This document shows positions 17,384-26,154 of a stretch of 49,649 nucleotides of DNA, one piece after another; the first letter of the stretch is position 1, and the number at the start of each line of letters is the position of its first letter. The stretch is from contig CANQPF010000003.1 in NCBI GenBank assembly GCA_947625665.1, positions 1 through 49,649 of the forward strand, written 5' to 3'. This DNA comes from an uncultured Clostridia bacterium (lineage in GTDB: Bacteria > Bacillota > Clostridia > TANB77 > CAG-508). Both the position numbers and the translations under genes were made by a program. Under the pieces are notes generated by a model. The model ran no database searches and had not been told where the DNA came from. It was given only the letters and a program-made list of their open reading frames with translations.

Positions 17384-18208
17384 TACTTTAATACCTCCAA
17401 CTCCTTAATGGCTTTTTCATATTCTTCACCTTGTGGATCTTTATAATGCCATAAAATATTGTTTTCCATAAATGAAATTCCTTTACCCTTTACCGTATTT
17501 GCAATAATAATAGTAGGTTTGTTTTTTTCTTCATCTACCTTTTTTAAAGCTTTTTCTAGATCATCACAATCATTTCCATCTACTTCAATTACATTCCATC
17601 CAAATGATCTCCATTTATCACCAAGCGGCTCTAATTTTATTGTATTTTCACAATAGTCTAAACTTTGCATCTTATTATGATCTATAATTGTTATTAAGTT
17701 ATTTAGCTTATAATGATTTGCAAATAATGCACTTTCCCAAATTGTGCCTTCATCGCATTCACCATCTCCTAATATCACAAAAACTTTGTACTTTTTTTTA
17801 TCCATTTTAGCTGCCATTGCCATACCAACACCTACAGGTAGTCCATGTCCTAATGAACCGGGTAGAATGTTCAACTCCTGGAATTCCTATATGTGAAACA
17901 TGCCCTGATAATTTACTTCCGTTAGCATAATGTGTTTTTAAATATTCTACATTAAAAAATCCTTCTTCTGCAAGTGCACTATAAATAGCTGCTCCAGCAT
18001 GTCCCTTACTTAATATAACTCTATCTCTTTCTTCAAACTTAGGATTATTAGCATCATAATTCATAATTTTAGCATATAATACCGCAACAATGTCTGCTAC
18101 TGATAATACTGAAGCTATATGTGATCCTTTTGATATATGTGCCATTTCCAATGCATGCCTTCTTATTTTCCATGCTAGTTGTTTTGAATTAGATATTTTT
18201 CTACTCAT
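17383..18208 (-). CDS. transketolase-like protein, N-terminal (TPP) subunit, read through one CGG +1 shift
   Basis: The diphosphate-binding half of a split transketolase. The ATG at 18208 has GAGG upstream. After IGIPGVEHST an in-frame CGG (17858-17860) derails the frame. Skipping the C gives GSLGHGLPVGVGMAMA, the universal transketolase STGSLGxGL motif, and then the thiamine motif GDGECDEG...NNLITIIDHNK. The joined protein is 274 residues, the family's usual size for this subunit, and 826 bp minus one is divisible by three. The downstream fragment has no ribosome site of its own. Because the residue at the shift is a universally conserved glycine, this is one of the two strongest sites. Confidence 0.88.
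17858..17860 (-). other. CGG +1 recoding site, transketolase N-subunit
   Basis: Sequence ACC CGG TTC: unshifted it reads STRFIRTW. The +1 reading ACC GGT TCA TTA gives the invariant STGSL. No residue is inserted or missing relative to the family, so CGGT stands for exactly one glycine. Confidence 0.88.
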
Positions 18209-18210
18209 AT

Positions 18211-19554
18211 TTAAACCTCTTTACATACTTCTTTTATCTTTTTTATCGTAAAATCTATTTCTTTATTTGTCATACCTGGATATAGTCCAATCCAAAATGT
18301 ATCTTCCATAATTCTATTAGTATTTTTTAAATCACCTACAACCCTATAACCTTTTCCTTCTTTTCTTAACTCGTCAAAACATGGATGCTTAATTAAATTA
18401 CCTGCAAATAGATTTCTTGTTTGAATTCCATTGTCTTCCAAGTATTTAATTATTTTATTTCTATCTATCCCTTTTTTGCATGTAATAGCAAAACCAAACC
18501 AACTTGGATTTGAATTTTCAGTTGCTTCTGGTAAGATTAATTTATCTTGTAAATCTTTTAAACCTCCTTTTAATCTATTAAAATTAGATATTCTTTTTTT
18601 TGTAAATGAATTTAATTTTTCCAATTGTGCACATCCTATTGCAGCTTGCATATCTGTCGCTTTTAAATTATATCCAAAATGCGAATATACATATTTATGG
18701 TCATAACCTACTGGTAATTCTCCATATCTTTTATCAAATCTATGTCCACATAAATTATCAACTCCTGAAGGACAACTACAATCTCTTCCCCAATCTCTAA
18801 AAGATCTTATAATTTTATTTAATAAACTATTGTTAGTATATACTGCTCCTCCTTCTCCCATTGTCATATGATGTGGTGGATAAAAACTTGACGTGCCAAT
18901 GTCTCCAATTGTACCTGTTAATTTTTCTTTACCATTAATTGTATAAGTTGAACCTAATGCATCACAATTATCTTCTATGAGCCAAAGGTTATGTTTTTCA
19001 CAAAATTCTTTTACTTTTTTTAAATTAAATGGATTTCCTAATGTATGCGCTATCATAATTGCTTTAGTTTTATGTGATAGTGCCATTTCTAACATATTTT
19101 CATCAATATTATATCCCGGAATAGTAACATCTACAAACACAGGTATTACTCCATACTGTATTATAGGTGTTACTGTTGTTGGAAATCCTGCTGCTACTGT
19201 AATAACTTCATCTCCACGATTAATTTTTCTTTCTTTTAACAACGGAGATGTTAATGCCATAAATGCAATTAAATTTGCTGAAGATCCTGAATTTACCAAT
19301 GTACAATATTTTATATCTAAAAATTTTGCAAATTCTCTTTCAAATTTTATTGTGTACTTTCCAGAAGTTAGCCAAAAATCTAATGCACTATCAACTAAAT
19401 TACTCATTTCTTTGCTATCATATACTCTCGAAGCATATTGAATTCTATCTCCTACTTTAAATTCTTTTTCTATATTATGATATTTATTACAATATTCTTC
19501 TATTATTTTTAATATTTCACTTCTAGCTTCATTTTCTGTCTTATTTTCAAACAT
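18211..19554 (-). CDS. rfbH: CDP-4-keto-6-deoxy-D-glucose 3-dehydrase (E1)
   Basis: This PMP- and iron-sulfur-dependent enzyme removes the C3 hydroxyl of CDP-4-keto-6-deoxyglucose on the way to 3,6-dideoxyhexoses. It is 447 residues and belongs to the DegT aminotransferase fold. The usual pyridoxal lysine is replaced by histidine in SFYPPHHMTMGEGG, the hallmark of E1. The [2Fe-2S] cysteines CSC and C lie in RDCSCPSGVDNLCGHRFDKR. GSSANLIAF and IEDNCDALGS are cofactor motifs. It lies 2 bp upstream of the split transketolase. The E3 reductase that normally supplies electrons is not in the window. Confidence 0.92.
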   Translation of the reverse strand: MFENKTENEARSEILKIIEEYCNKYHNIEKEFKVGDRIQYASRVYDSKEMSNLVDSALDFWLTSGKYTIKFEREFAKFLDIKYCTLVNSGSSANLIAFMALTSPLLKERKINRGDEVITVAAGFPTTVTPIIQYGVIPVFVDVTIPGYNIDENMLEMALSHKTKAIMIAHTLGNPFNLKKVKEFCEKHNLWLIEDNCDALGSTYTINGKEKLTGTIGDIGTSSFYPPHHMTMGEGGAVYTNNSLLNKIIRSFRDWGRDCSCPSGVDNLCGHRFDKRYGELPVGYDHKYVYSHFGYNLKATDMQAAIGCAQLEKLNSFTKKRISNFNRLKGGLKDLQDKLILPEATENSNPSWFGFAITCKKGIDRNKIIKYLEDNGIQTRNLFAGNLIKHPCFDELRKEGKGYRVVGDLKNTNRIMEDTFWIGLYPGMTNKEIDFTIKKIKEVCKEV

Positions 19555-19577
19555 TATATTTTCCTTTCTTTGACCTA

Positions 19578-21641
19578 TTATTCAAATTCCTCTATTTCGT
19601 TAATATTACCGATATTATTAATACCATTTAACTCGCTTTTTTGAACTAATAATATATTTTCATCTTTTTTATATTTTTTATAATATTGTTCTTCTGCTTG
19701 TTTCATTTTTTCTGAATGCTTATTTATTAAAATTTCATACAAATCTCCTAATATGTACCAACTATTTTTATTTTCCATAATGCTATTGCATATTTTTTCT
19801 ATATCTTCATAAGTAAACAGATCAACATAAGCTGGAAATCTCTTATTATCTATTAAATTTAAATTTATATAATAATATGATTCATTTGGTATAATTAATT
19901 GAACATTTGGAATTGTTTCTTGTATTTGTTTCATTTCCTGAATTTCATTATCAATACAATTACTCTGATTTAATTCTTCTTTATTAAAAAACTGTGTTAC
20001 ACGTTTATCAGTTATACAAGTATATACTGTTGTTACTGTTACAATTATTAAAATTACTATACCATGAAAACATAAAATAAGGTGATAAACTCTTCCTTTT
20101 TTTAATTTTCTTAATAATTTATCAATTAAAAATCCTACTAACAAAATTCCTGGGTATGTTACATAAAATAAATTTGTCCAATAACTTCTTCCTTCATAAT
20201 AGGAAAATATCCCTATACCTAATATAGCTAATGCAAACAATATCTTATATATATAAAAGCTTTCCTCATTAGGATTATCAATAAAAATTTTTGTTTTTGA
20301 TATAGCTATTCCTAAAACTCCCGCATATAAAAGGACAAAAAGTAACCATGGATGTAATAAAGGCATAGGTAACATATAGAATCCTAAACCAGCAAATAAT
20401 GTTTGACTTGACAATACACCCGATATTTTAATTAATTTTCCTGTTCGAATTACTGTAATAACATTTAATAATATAACGTACCCAATTACTGATATCAATG
20501 CTCCTATCAAAATCTTTAATATTTTAATCCATGTCTCTTTTCTTTTTAATGAATTAAAATATATTATTTCATATAATAGAACCAATATCCAAAGTAATAA
20601 TACTACTAATCCTGTTTCAAAATTCCAAAATAATGCTAAACTTCCAATTATATAACCTCCAATTGCATAAGAGGTCTTACTTTGATGTTTCTTATAAATT
20701 GCAATATATACTAAAATAAGTACTGGAAATATAACTCTATGTGGCATATACTGCAAATAATATGATTGTTCACCAATTATGCTTTGTATGACTAAAACAT
20801 ATACAATAGTAAAATAAGATAAAAATAGAATTATTTTATTTTTTATTAATTTATTAGCAACATATAATAGTCCCAAAAAAACAAAAAAAACTAATATACT
20901 ATTGACTATGCTAAATGTATATATTATATTACCTTTTCCTATGGAACTTATAATTATAGCGTAAAAATATGAATAGTATCCATATATAGAATTGAAATCA
21001 ATCCCTGGTGTCAATCCATTTATTATTTTCATTATTGGATAATAATAAGCATCTACGTGATGTATCATATACATATTTAATGAATAATTTTTATTTATAT
21101 ATAAATAAGCAACTACAAATCCAGTACACAAACATACATATTTTATAATTTTATTTAATAAAACATTATTATATTTTTCAGAAAGCCAAATTAATACAAG
21201 TATTGGTATTACAGACACTAATATTACTATTGGTTGTCGTTTTAAAACTGTACCATTTAAATAATTCTTTTGTTTTATAAAAACAATATATGTTAGACAA
21301 CATAAAAAAATAGTAATAAATATAGAACAAAATCTTGATATTTTTTCTATATTTATTTTATTTTTTTTCTTAATTAATAAAGTTTGTAATAATTTATTAG
21401 TCACTATAAAAATAATTGGAAATAATATTGTCAAAACTATATATGTTATCATCTCAGATTTTTCAGCACAAAACTCTGAAATATCTTTAATATAATGTTG
21501 TATAATATACTCCGTATCTAATTGATTAGGAATAAAACTTAATCCAAATCCTACAATCAAAAGAAGCAAAATTGATATTATGTATGTTATTTTTGTACAT
21601 AAACTGTTAAATTTTATCTGTGCTTCTTCATCTTTTTTCAT
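19578..21641 (-). CDS. polytopic membrane protein of the polysaccharide operon
   Basis: A 687-residue protein with about twelve hydrophobic segments from residue 12 to about 545 and a soluble C-terminal region of about 140 residues. The layout resembles GT-C-fold glycosyltransferases, with an acidic/aromatic outer loop (HHVDAYYYPIMKIINGL) followed by FNSIYGYYSYFYA. It overlaps rfbG by 14 bp and is followed by rfbH after 23 bp. It may transfer or polymerise the dideoxy sugar outside the membrane. I cannot assign a family with certainty; a polymerase or flippase role is possible. Confidence 0.6.
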   Translation of the reverse strand: MKKDEEAQIKFNSLCTKITYIISILLLLIVGFGLSFIPNQLDTEYIIQHYIKDISEFCAEKSEMITYIVLTILFPIIFIVTNKLLQTLLIKKKNKINIEKISRFCSIFITIFLCCLTYIVFIKQKNYLNGTVLKRQPIVILVSVIPILVLIWLSEKYNNVLLNKIIKYVCLCTGFVVAYLYINKNYSLNMYMIHHVDAYYYPIMKIINGLTPGIDFNSIYGYYSYFYAIIISSIGKGNIIYTFSIVNSILVFFVFLGLLYVANKLIKNKIILFLSYFTIVYVLVIQSIIGEQSYYLQYMPHRVIFPVLILVYIAIYKKHQSKTSYAIGGYIIGSLALFWNFETGLVVLLLWILVLLYEIIYFNSLKRKETWIKILKILIGALISVIGYVILLNVITVIRTGKLIKISGVLSSQTLFAGLGFYMLPMPLLHPWLLFVLLYAGVLGIAISKTKIFIDNPNEESFYIYKILFALAILGIGIFSYYEGRSYWTNLFYVTYPGILLVGFLIDKLLRKLKKGRVYHLILCFHGIVILIIVTVTTVYTCITDKRVTQFFNKEELNQSNCIDNEIQEMKQIQETIPNVQLIIPNESYYYINLNLIDNKRFPAYVDLFTYEDIEKICNSIMENKNSWYILGDLYEILINKHSEKMKQAEEQYYKKYKKDENILLVQKSELNGINNIGNINEIEEFE

Positions 21642-22710
21642 TTTTGCAAATTCCTTTCACTTTACATTCTAAATAAAACTCTTTAATTTGATTCTCCATA
21701 CATTCTTCTTTGTTATCTGCTTTAACAAATTCTACTGTCTTTTCTATTGCCTTTTCAATATTCCATGTTGGCTTCCACCCAAAGGTCTTTTTTATTTTAG
21801 AACAATTTAATTTTAAAATATTTGCTTCATGCGGACCATTTTTACATACGCCTTTCCATTCTATTCCTTCTCCCCAATATTTACAAAATATATCTGCAAG
21901 CTCACCTGTAGTAATACAACTCTTATCATTTGGACCAACATTATAATATCCTGAATATTTTTTGTCTTCGCATTGTTTTTGTGCAATAAGTAAATAAGCA
22001 AATAAAGATTCTAGTACATGCTGATATGGTCTTATTGAATATTGATTTCGAATGATAATATTTTTTTGTTCTACAGCTGCTCTCACACAATCCGGTATAA
22101 TTCTATTTTTTGCAAAATCACCTCCACCAATAACATTTCCTGCTCTTGCAGTTGAAATTGCTACATTTTTATTTTCATCTGTAAAAAAAGAATTCTTATA
22201 ACAATGAGTTATAAGCTCAGAGCATGATTTACTATTTGAATATGGATCATAACCATCTAAAAAGTCATCCTCTTTATAGCCTACCTTACATTCATTATTC
22301 TTATAAACTTTATCTGTTGTAATGTTTAAAAAAGATTTTACTGTTGCAGAATTTCTAACACACTCTAGTATATTAACAGTTCCCATTACATTTGTTTCAT
22401 ACGTGAGTACTGGTTCTTTATATGATGTTCTTACAATAGGTTGAGCTGCTAAATGAAAAACTATTTCTGGATTTGATCTATCAAATACTTTTTTTAAACT
22501 TTTTAAATCTCTAATATCTCCTATTTCATGAATAATTTTATTTTGTATATTTGATAATTCAAATAATTTATGTTCTTCAGAAGGCTCTAATGAATATCCC
22601 GTCACATTAGCTCCTGCATCTACTAAGATTTTGCACAACCAACTTCCCTTAAATCCTGTATGTCCTGTTACAAATACATTCTTTCCTTTATAAAAATTTA
22701 AGTCTATCAT
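21628..22710 (-). CDS. rfbG: CDP-glucose 4,6-dehydratase
   Basis: RfbG converts CDP-glucose to CDP-4-keto-6-deoxyglucose. It is 360 residues, an extended short-chain dehydrogenase. The NAD motif VTGHTGFKGSWL is at residues 14-25, the substrate region ITTDKVYKN near residue 128, and the catalytic YxxxK is YSNSK near residue 155. HTGFKGSWL is characteristic of the CDP-glucose rather than the dTDP-glucose enzyme. It lies 3 bp after rfbF. Confidence 0.93.
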   Translation of the reverse strand: MIDLNFYKGKNVFVTGHTGFKGSWLCKILVDAGANVTGYSLEPSEEHKLFELSNIQNKIIHEIGDIRDLKSLKKVFDRSNPEIVFHLAAQPIVRTSYKEPVLTYETNVMGTVNILECVRNSATVKSFLNITTDKVYKNNECKVGYKEDDFLDGYDPYSNSKSCSELITHCYKNSFFTDENKNVAISTARAGNVIGGGDFAKNRIIPDCVRAAVEQKNIIIRNQYSIRPYQHVLESLFAYLLIAQKQCEDKKYSGYYNVGPNDKSCITTGELADIFCKYWGEGIEWKGVCKNGPHEANILKLNCSKIKKTFGWKPTWNIEKAIEKTVEFVKADNKEECMENQIKEFYLECKVKGICKNEKR

Positions 22711-22713
22711 ATT

Positions 22714-23487
22714 TTACCACACTTTCCAATAGGCATTATTTGTTTGCCAAAGCTCTTCTAACAACTTTTTATCTCTTTGTGTATCCATACATTGCCAAAA
22801 TCCTGTATGTTTATATGCTACTAGTTGACCATCTTTAGCTAAATTTTCTAGTGGTTGTTTTTCAAATATTACATTATCATTATCCGAAATATAATCAAAA
22901 ACTTTTGTATTTAAAACCATATATCCACCATTAATCCATGAGCCATCCTCATCATTTTTCTCTCTGTATGATATAATGTTATCTTTGTCATCCATTTTTA
23001 AAACTCCAAATCTTTGACCTACATTTATACCCGTTATCGTAGCTATCTTTCCATGTTTTTTATGAAACTTTACTAGCTTATTTATATCAATATCACTTAC
23101 TCCATCACCATAAGTAAGCATAAATGAATCTTCTTCAATATATTTTTGTATCTTCTTTATGCGTCCTCCTGTCATAGTATTTAAGCCTGTATCAATTAAA
23201 GTTACTTTCCATGGTTCAGAATAATTATTATGAACTTTCATTTTATTATTTGCTATATCAAATGTTACATCAGATGTATGCAAAAAATAATCTGCAAAAT
23301 ACTTTTTTATAACATATCCTTTATATCCTAAGCATATAATGAAATCATTAAATCCATATTTTGAATACTCTTTCATAATATGCCACAATATTGGTTGCCC
23401 TCCTATTTCTATCATTGGCTTTGGTTTTAAATGACTTTCTTCTGAAATTCTCGTTCCATAACCTCCTGCTAATATTACTACTTTCAT
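22714..23487 (-). CDS. rfbF: glucose-1-phosphate cytidylyltransferase
   Basis: RfbF makes CDP-glucose from CTP and glucose-1-phosphate, the entry step of CDP-dideoxyhexose synthesis. At 257 residues it has normal length. The nucleotidyltransferase motif VVILAGGYGTRISEESHLKP, KPMIEIGGQPILWHIMK and the metal-binding YGDGVSDID are visible. It is the first gene of the operon, downstream of the promoter at 23539-23567. Confidence 0.95.
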   Translation of the reverse strand: MKVVILAGGYGTRISEESHLKPKPMIEIGGQPILWHIMKEYSKYGFNDFIICLGYKGYVIKKYFADYFLHTSDVTFDIANNKMKVHNNYSEPWKVTLIDTGLNTMTGGRIKKIQKYIEEDSFMLTYGDGVSDIDINKLVKFHKKHGKIATITGINVGQRFGVLKMDDKDNIISYREKNDEDGSWINGGYMVLNTKVFDYISDNDNVIFEKQPLENLAKDGQLVAYKHTGFWQCMDTQRDKKLLEELWQTNNAYWKVW

Positions 23488-23538
23488 CTATATATCCTTT
23501 CTTTTTTATTATCTTTTAAATAATATCAGTTAATTAAA

Positions 23539-23567
23539 AGTATATTATAAAATATTCGATTTTTCAA
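23539..23567 (-). promoter_or_regulatory. sigma-A-type promoter for the rfb operon
   Basis: On the minus strand TTGAAA (23567-23562) and TATACT (23544-23539) are 17 bp apart, about 50 bp before the rfbF start. It lies just after the rpmE terminator, which fits a new transcript. Confidence 0.6.
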
Positions 23568-23580
23568 TTATTTTATAAAA

Positions 23581-23613
23581 AAAAGATGCTGTTTTAATAT
23601 AACAACATCTTTT
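23581..23613 (-). terminator. intrinsic terminator after rpmE
   Basis: Arms of 13 bases (23581-23593 and 23601-23613) pair fully on the minus-strand RNA with one G-U wobble, and a T-tract follows. On the plus strand the wobble becomes a C-A mismatch, so it acts on rpmE. Confidence 0.75.
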
Positions 23614-23629
23614 TTTATAAAACTAATTT

Positions 23630-23830
23630 TTATGCAAGTCCATATTTTTTCTTGAATCTGTCTGCTCTACCGCCAACTGTTTCTTGTCTTAGATTTCCTG
23701 TCCAGTATGGATGGCATTTTGAACATACATCTACTTTCATATCTTTTTTTGTTGATCCAACTTTTAATACATTTCCACAAGCACAAGTAATAGTTGTATC
23801 ATTATATTCTGGTTGTTTTTCTTTTTTCAT
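23630..23830 (-). CDS. rpmE: 50S ribosomal protein L31, zinc-binding form
   Basis: L31 helps bridge the ribosomal subunits. At 66 residues it has the zinc-binding cysteines CAC near residue 16 and CSKC near residue 36, with the typical HPYWTGNLRQ..GGRADRFKKKYG C-terminal half. The ATG at 23830 has GAGGTG upstream. It is a single-gene transcript between its own promoter and terminator. Confidence 0.96.
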   Translation of the reverse strand: MKKEKQPEYNDTTITCACGNVLKVGSTKKDMKVDVCSKCHPYWTGNLRQETVGGRADRFKKKYGLA

Positions 23831-23874
23831 TTAAGTTCACCTCTTTCTCTTATTTCATAATCTGACTGTATTCT

Positions 23875-23903
23875 ATAATAACATAAAATTTAAAATTATT
23901 CAA
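23875..23903 (-). promoter_or_regulatory. sigma-A-type promoter for rpmE
   Basis: TTGAAT (23903-23898) and TATTAT (23880-23875) on the minus strand are separated by 17 bp, about 45 bp before rpmE. Confidence 0.6.
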
Positions 23904-23906
23904 GTT

Positions 23907-24056
23907 TTATTTATTTTTCTCTTCTTTTACATATCTTGCTGATGTTAACATTTCTTTGTCTAAAGACATTTTATTAACTAATTTACCCATTATATTAAAT
24001 ACACAAGCTATAATTAATATAAGTAAACCTATCTTTTTCCAATGTTTTGCTAACAT
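23907..24056 (-). CDS. 49-residue single-pass membrane peptide
   Basis: This small ORF starts at an ATG with AAAAGGAGAAAAT upstream and reads MLAKHWKKIGLLILIIACVF, with one hydrophobic helix at about residues 9-24. It continues into a charged C-terminal half ending YVKEEKNK. I do not recognise it. The strong ribosome site, a near-consensus promoter 34 bp upstream and its position between single-gene units argue that it is real and well expressed. A membrane-anchored regulator or toxin-like peptide is possible, but nothing in the sequence decides this. Confidence 0.7.
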   Translation of the reverse strand: MLAKHWKKIGLLILIIACVFNIMGKLVNKMSLDKEMLTSARYVKEEKNK

Positions 24057-24089
24057 ATTATTTTCTCCTTTTCATTTGAACTATATAAT

Positions 24090-24118
24090 ATTATACTTTC
24101 TTTTCATTAAAAAGTCAA
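24090..24118 (-). promoter_or_regulatory. strong sigma-A promoter for the 49-residue peptide
   Basis: TTGACT (24118-24113), a 17-bp spacer and a perfect TATAAT (24095-24090) on the minus strand. It is among the best -35/-10 matches in the window. Confidence 0.75.
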
Positions 24119-24210
24119 GCAGTTCTATACATCTTTCTACTTCATTTTATTTGATTTATCAATAAAATAAATTATGTACTATTGGTTAATAAGTAATTAG
24201 TTTATCTACA

Positions 24211-24238
24211 AAAAAAACACTTAAAAAAGTGTTTTTTT
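24211..24238. terminator. intrinsic terminator after spoVG
   Basis: A 12-bp stem, with seven A/T pairs and a CACTT/AAGTG core and an AAAA loop, 12 bp beyond the spoVG stop. A- and T-tracts on both sides make it potentially bidirectional. Confidence 0.8.
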
Positions 24239-24250
24239 ATTGTTAATTAA

Positions 24251-24538
24251 TTATTCTGCTGATTCTTCAGAAGATTCTGCTTCTTCCTCTGGAGCTTCAT
24301 AAGCTTCTAGGATAGCTGTTTGAATTTTCTCTCTTGTTTCAGCATTGATTGGATGAGCTATATCCTTGAATTCTCCGCTTGGAGTTTTTCTACTTGGCAT
24401 AGCTATAAATAATCCATTTTGACTTTCGATAACTTTAATATCGTGTACTGCGAATTCGTTATCAAATGTTACAGATGCAACAGCTTTCATTCTGTTCTCT
24501 GAATTAACCTTTCTTAAACGTACGTCTGTTATTTGCAT
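24251..24538 (-). CDS. spoVG: septation regulator / RNA- and DNA-binding protein SpoVG
   Basis: SpoVG is a small nucleic-acid-binding regulator linked to sporulation septation. The start [20 protein letters not shown] is canonical. Other motifs are [17 protein letters not shown], the [15 protein letters not shown] loop and an acidic tail. I start it at the ATG at 24538, with a GGCGGTG site upstream, giving 95 residues. A longer in-frame reading to 24613 adds an unrelated leader. It lies 118 bp downstream of murC. Confidence 0.95.
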   Translation of the reverse strand: MQITDVRLRKVNSENRMKAVASVTFDNEFAVHDIKVIESQNGLFIAMPSRKTPSGEFKDIAHPINAETREKIQTAILEAYEAPEEEAESSEESAE

Positions 24539-24656
24539 TTTGCGTGCACCGCCTTTCATAAAGTAAATATTTGTAAGTACTTTTATAGTCCCTACATTTA
24601 TAATATACAACACAAAATTTTCTTTTCCTTCTTTTTTTTACAAAATTTTTCAAGAA

Positions 24657-26039
24657 TTATTCAACTAACATTGGTCCAATTTTAGTTACAGTTCCTGCTC
24701 CTAATGTAATTACCATATCTCCATCTTTGACGTTATTTTTTACATAAGAAACGCATTCGTCAAAATCCGGTATATATTTTGCTTCTTTTCCTAAATCTGC
24801 TAATTTATCAACTAAAATTTCTGAAGTTATTCCTTCAGTGTTCTTTTCTCTGGCTGCATATATATCAAGTACTATTATATTATCAAAATTTAATAAAGCT
24901 TTTGCAAAATCTGTGAGTAAATTTATTGTACGACTATATGTGTGTGGTTGAAAAATAACCCAAGATTTTTCATATTTTTTATTCATCAAAGATTTAGCTG
25001 TAGCTAAAATCTCTGTAGGATGATGTCCGTAATCATCATATACTTTTGCTCCATTCACACTACCTTTATATTCAAATCTTCTATCTGCACCTTTAAATTT
25101 TACTAATGCAGTTTTTATAACTTCCTTATCAATACCGTATTCATTACACAAAGCTATACAAGCTAGTGCATTCAAAACATTATGCATTCCTGGTATAGAA
25201 AGTTTAATTCTGTCATAATAGTTATCATTATGGTAAACATCAAATTCTGCAAAACCTTGTGCATCAAACACTATATTTACTGCAAAGAAATTTACATTTT
25301 TGTTCGTTATTCCAAAAGTAAGTTTCTTAGCCTTGGTATATTTAGGTAATTCTACACTATTTGCATCATCTGCATTATATACTAACAAACCATCTTCTGG
25401 TAATAATTCTGCATATTTATAAAATGCTTTTTTTATGTTATCTAGATTTTTAAAATAATCTAAATGATCATTGTCAATATTTAATATAATTTCAGCTTTA
25501 GGGCTAAATTTTAAAAAACTTTCTACATATTCACAAGCTTCTATTATAAACTCTTCACTTGACCCTACTTTATAATTTCCATCTATTGGTTTTAAAAATG
25601 CTCCAACTTGAATGCTAGGATCTTTTTGTGCTTCCATAAAACATAAAGCAACCATAGATGTTGTTGTCGTTTTTCCATGTGTGCCTGAAATGCAAATAGT
25701 ATCCTTAAAGCATCTAGTTAATTCTCCTAAAAAGTCTGCTCTTTCAATTGTTGGAATATTATTTTTCTTAGCTTCAATCATTTCTAAATGTGTATCTTTT
25801 ATAGCTGCAGAATAAACTACTGCATCACATTTTTTTATATTTTCAATATCTACTTCCCCAATAGATACCTTTATTCCTAAATCTCTCAATTTTCTAGTAT
25901 TATCAGATTCTGCATCATCGTAGCCTGTTACCCTAAATCCCCATTTTTGAAGAATAGCTGCGATGCCACTCATACTAACTCCACCGATGCCTATCATATG
26001 TATATTTTTATATTTCTTTATATTATCTATATTTGGCAT
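24657..26039 (-). CDS. murC: UDP-N-acetylmuramate--L-alanine ligase
   Basis: MurC adds L-alanine to UDP-MurNAc in peptidoglycan synthesis. It is 460 residues. The N-terminal HMIGIGGVSMSGIA binds UDP, SGTHGKTTTTSM near residue 110 is the ATP loop, and the central EACEYVESF, DNDHLDYF and DYGHHPTE motifs are typical. I use the ATG at 26039; the GTG at 26048 is too close to the AGAGGAG site. A promoter lies directly upstream. Confidence 0.96.
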   Translation of the reverse strand: MPNIDNIKKYKNIHMIGIGGVSMSGIAAILQKWGFRVTGYDDAESDNTRKLRDLGIKVSIGEVDIENIKKCDAVVYSAAIKDTHLEMIEAKKNNIPTIERADFLGELTRCFKDTICISGTHGKTTTTSMVALCFMEAQKDPSIQVGAFLKPIDGNYKVGSSEEFIIEACEYVESFLKFSPKAEIILNIDNDHLDYFKNLDNIKKAFYKYAELLPEDGLLVYNADDANSVELPKYTKAKKLTFGITNKNVNFFAVNIVFDAQGFAEFDVYHNDNYYDRIKLSIPGMHNVLNALACIALCNEYGIDKEVIKTALVKFKGADRRFEYKGSVNGAKVYDDYGHHPTEILATAKSLMNKKYEKSWVIFQPHTYSRTINLLTDFAKALLNFDNIIVLDIYAAREKNTEGITSEILVDKLADLGKEAKYIPDFDECVSYVKNNVKDGDMVITLGAGTVTKIGPMLVE

Positions 26040-26071
26040 ATATAACACTCTCCTCTAAGTTTATCATATGA

Positions 26072-26100
26072 ATTATATACTTATATTGTTAAAAGTTCAA
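26072..26100 (-). promoter_or_regulatory. sigma-A promoter for murC
   Basis: TTGAAC (26100-26095), a 17-bp spacer and TATAAT (26077-26072) on the minus strand, about 33 bp before murC. Confidence 0.7.
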
Positions 26101-26123
26101 GTTTTTTGATACTTTTTATATAG

Positions 26124-26154
26124 AAAAGTGCAAAGAATTTACTCTACACTTTTC
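26124..26154 (-). terminator. possible terminator overlapping the spoIVB stop
   Basis: An 8-bp stem (GAAAAGTG at 26154-26147 with CACTTTTC at 26131-26124) spans the frame-restored spoIVB stop codon. The following T content is modest, so this is tentative. Its place agrees with spoIVB ending at 26139 rather than at the premature stop at 26203. Confidence 0.4.

Noticed and set aside
17807..17874. Second transketolase fragment starting independently at the TTG near 17874
   Set aside because: No ribosome binding site, and the protein would lack the STG motif start; the fragment continues the upstream frame exactly.
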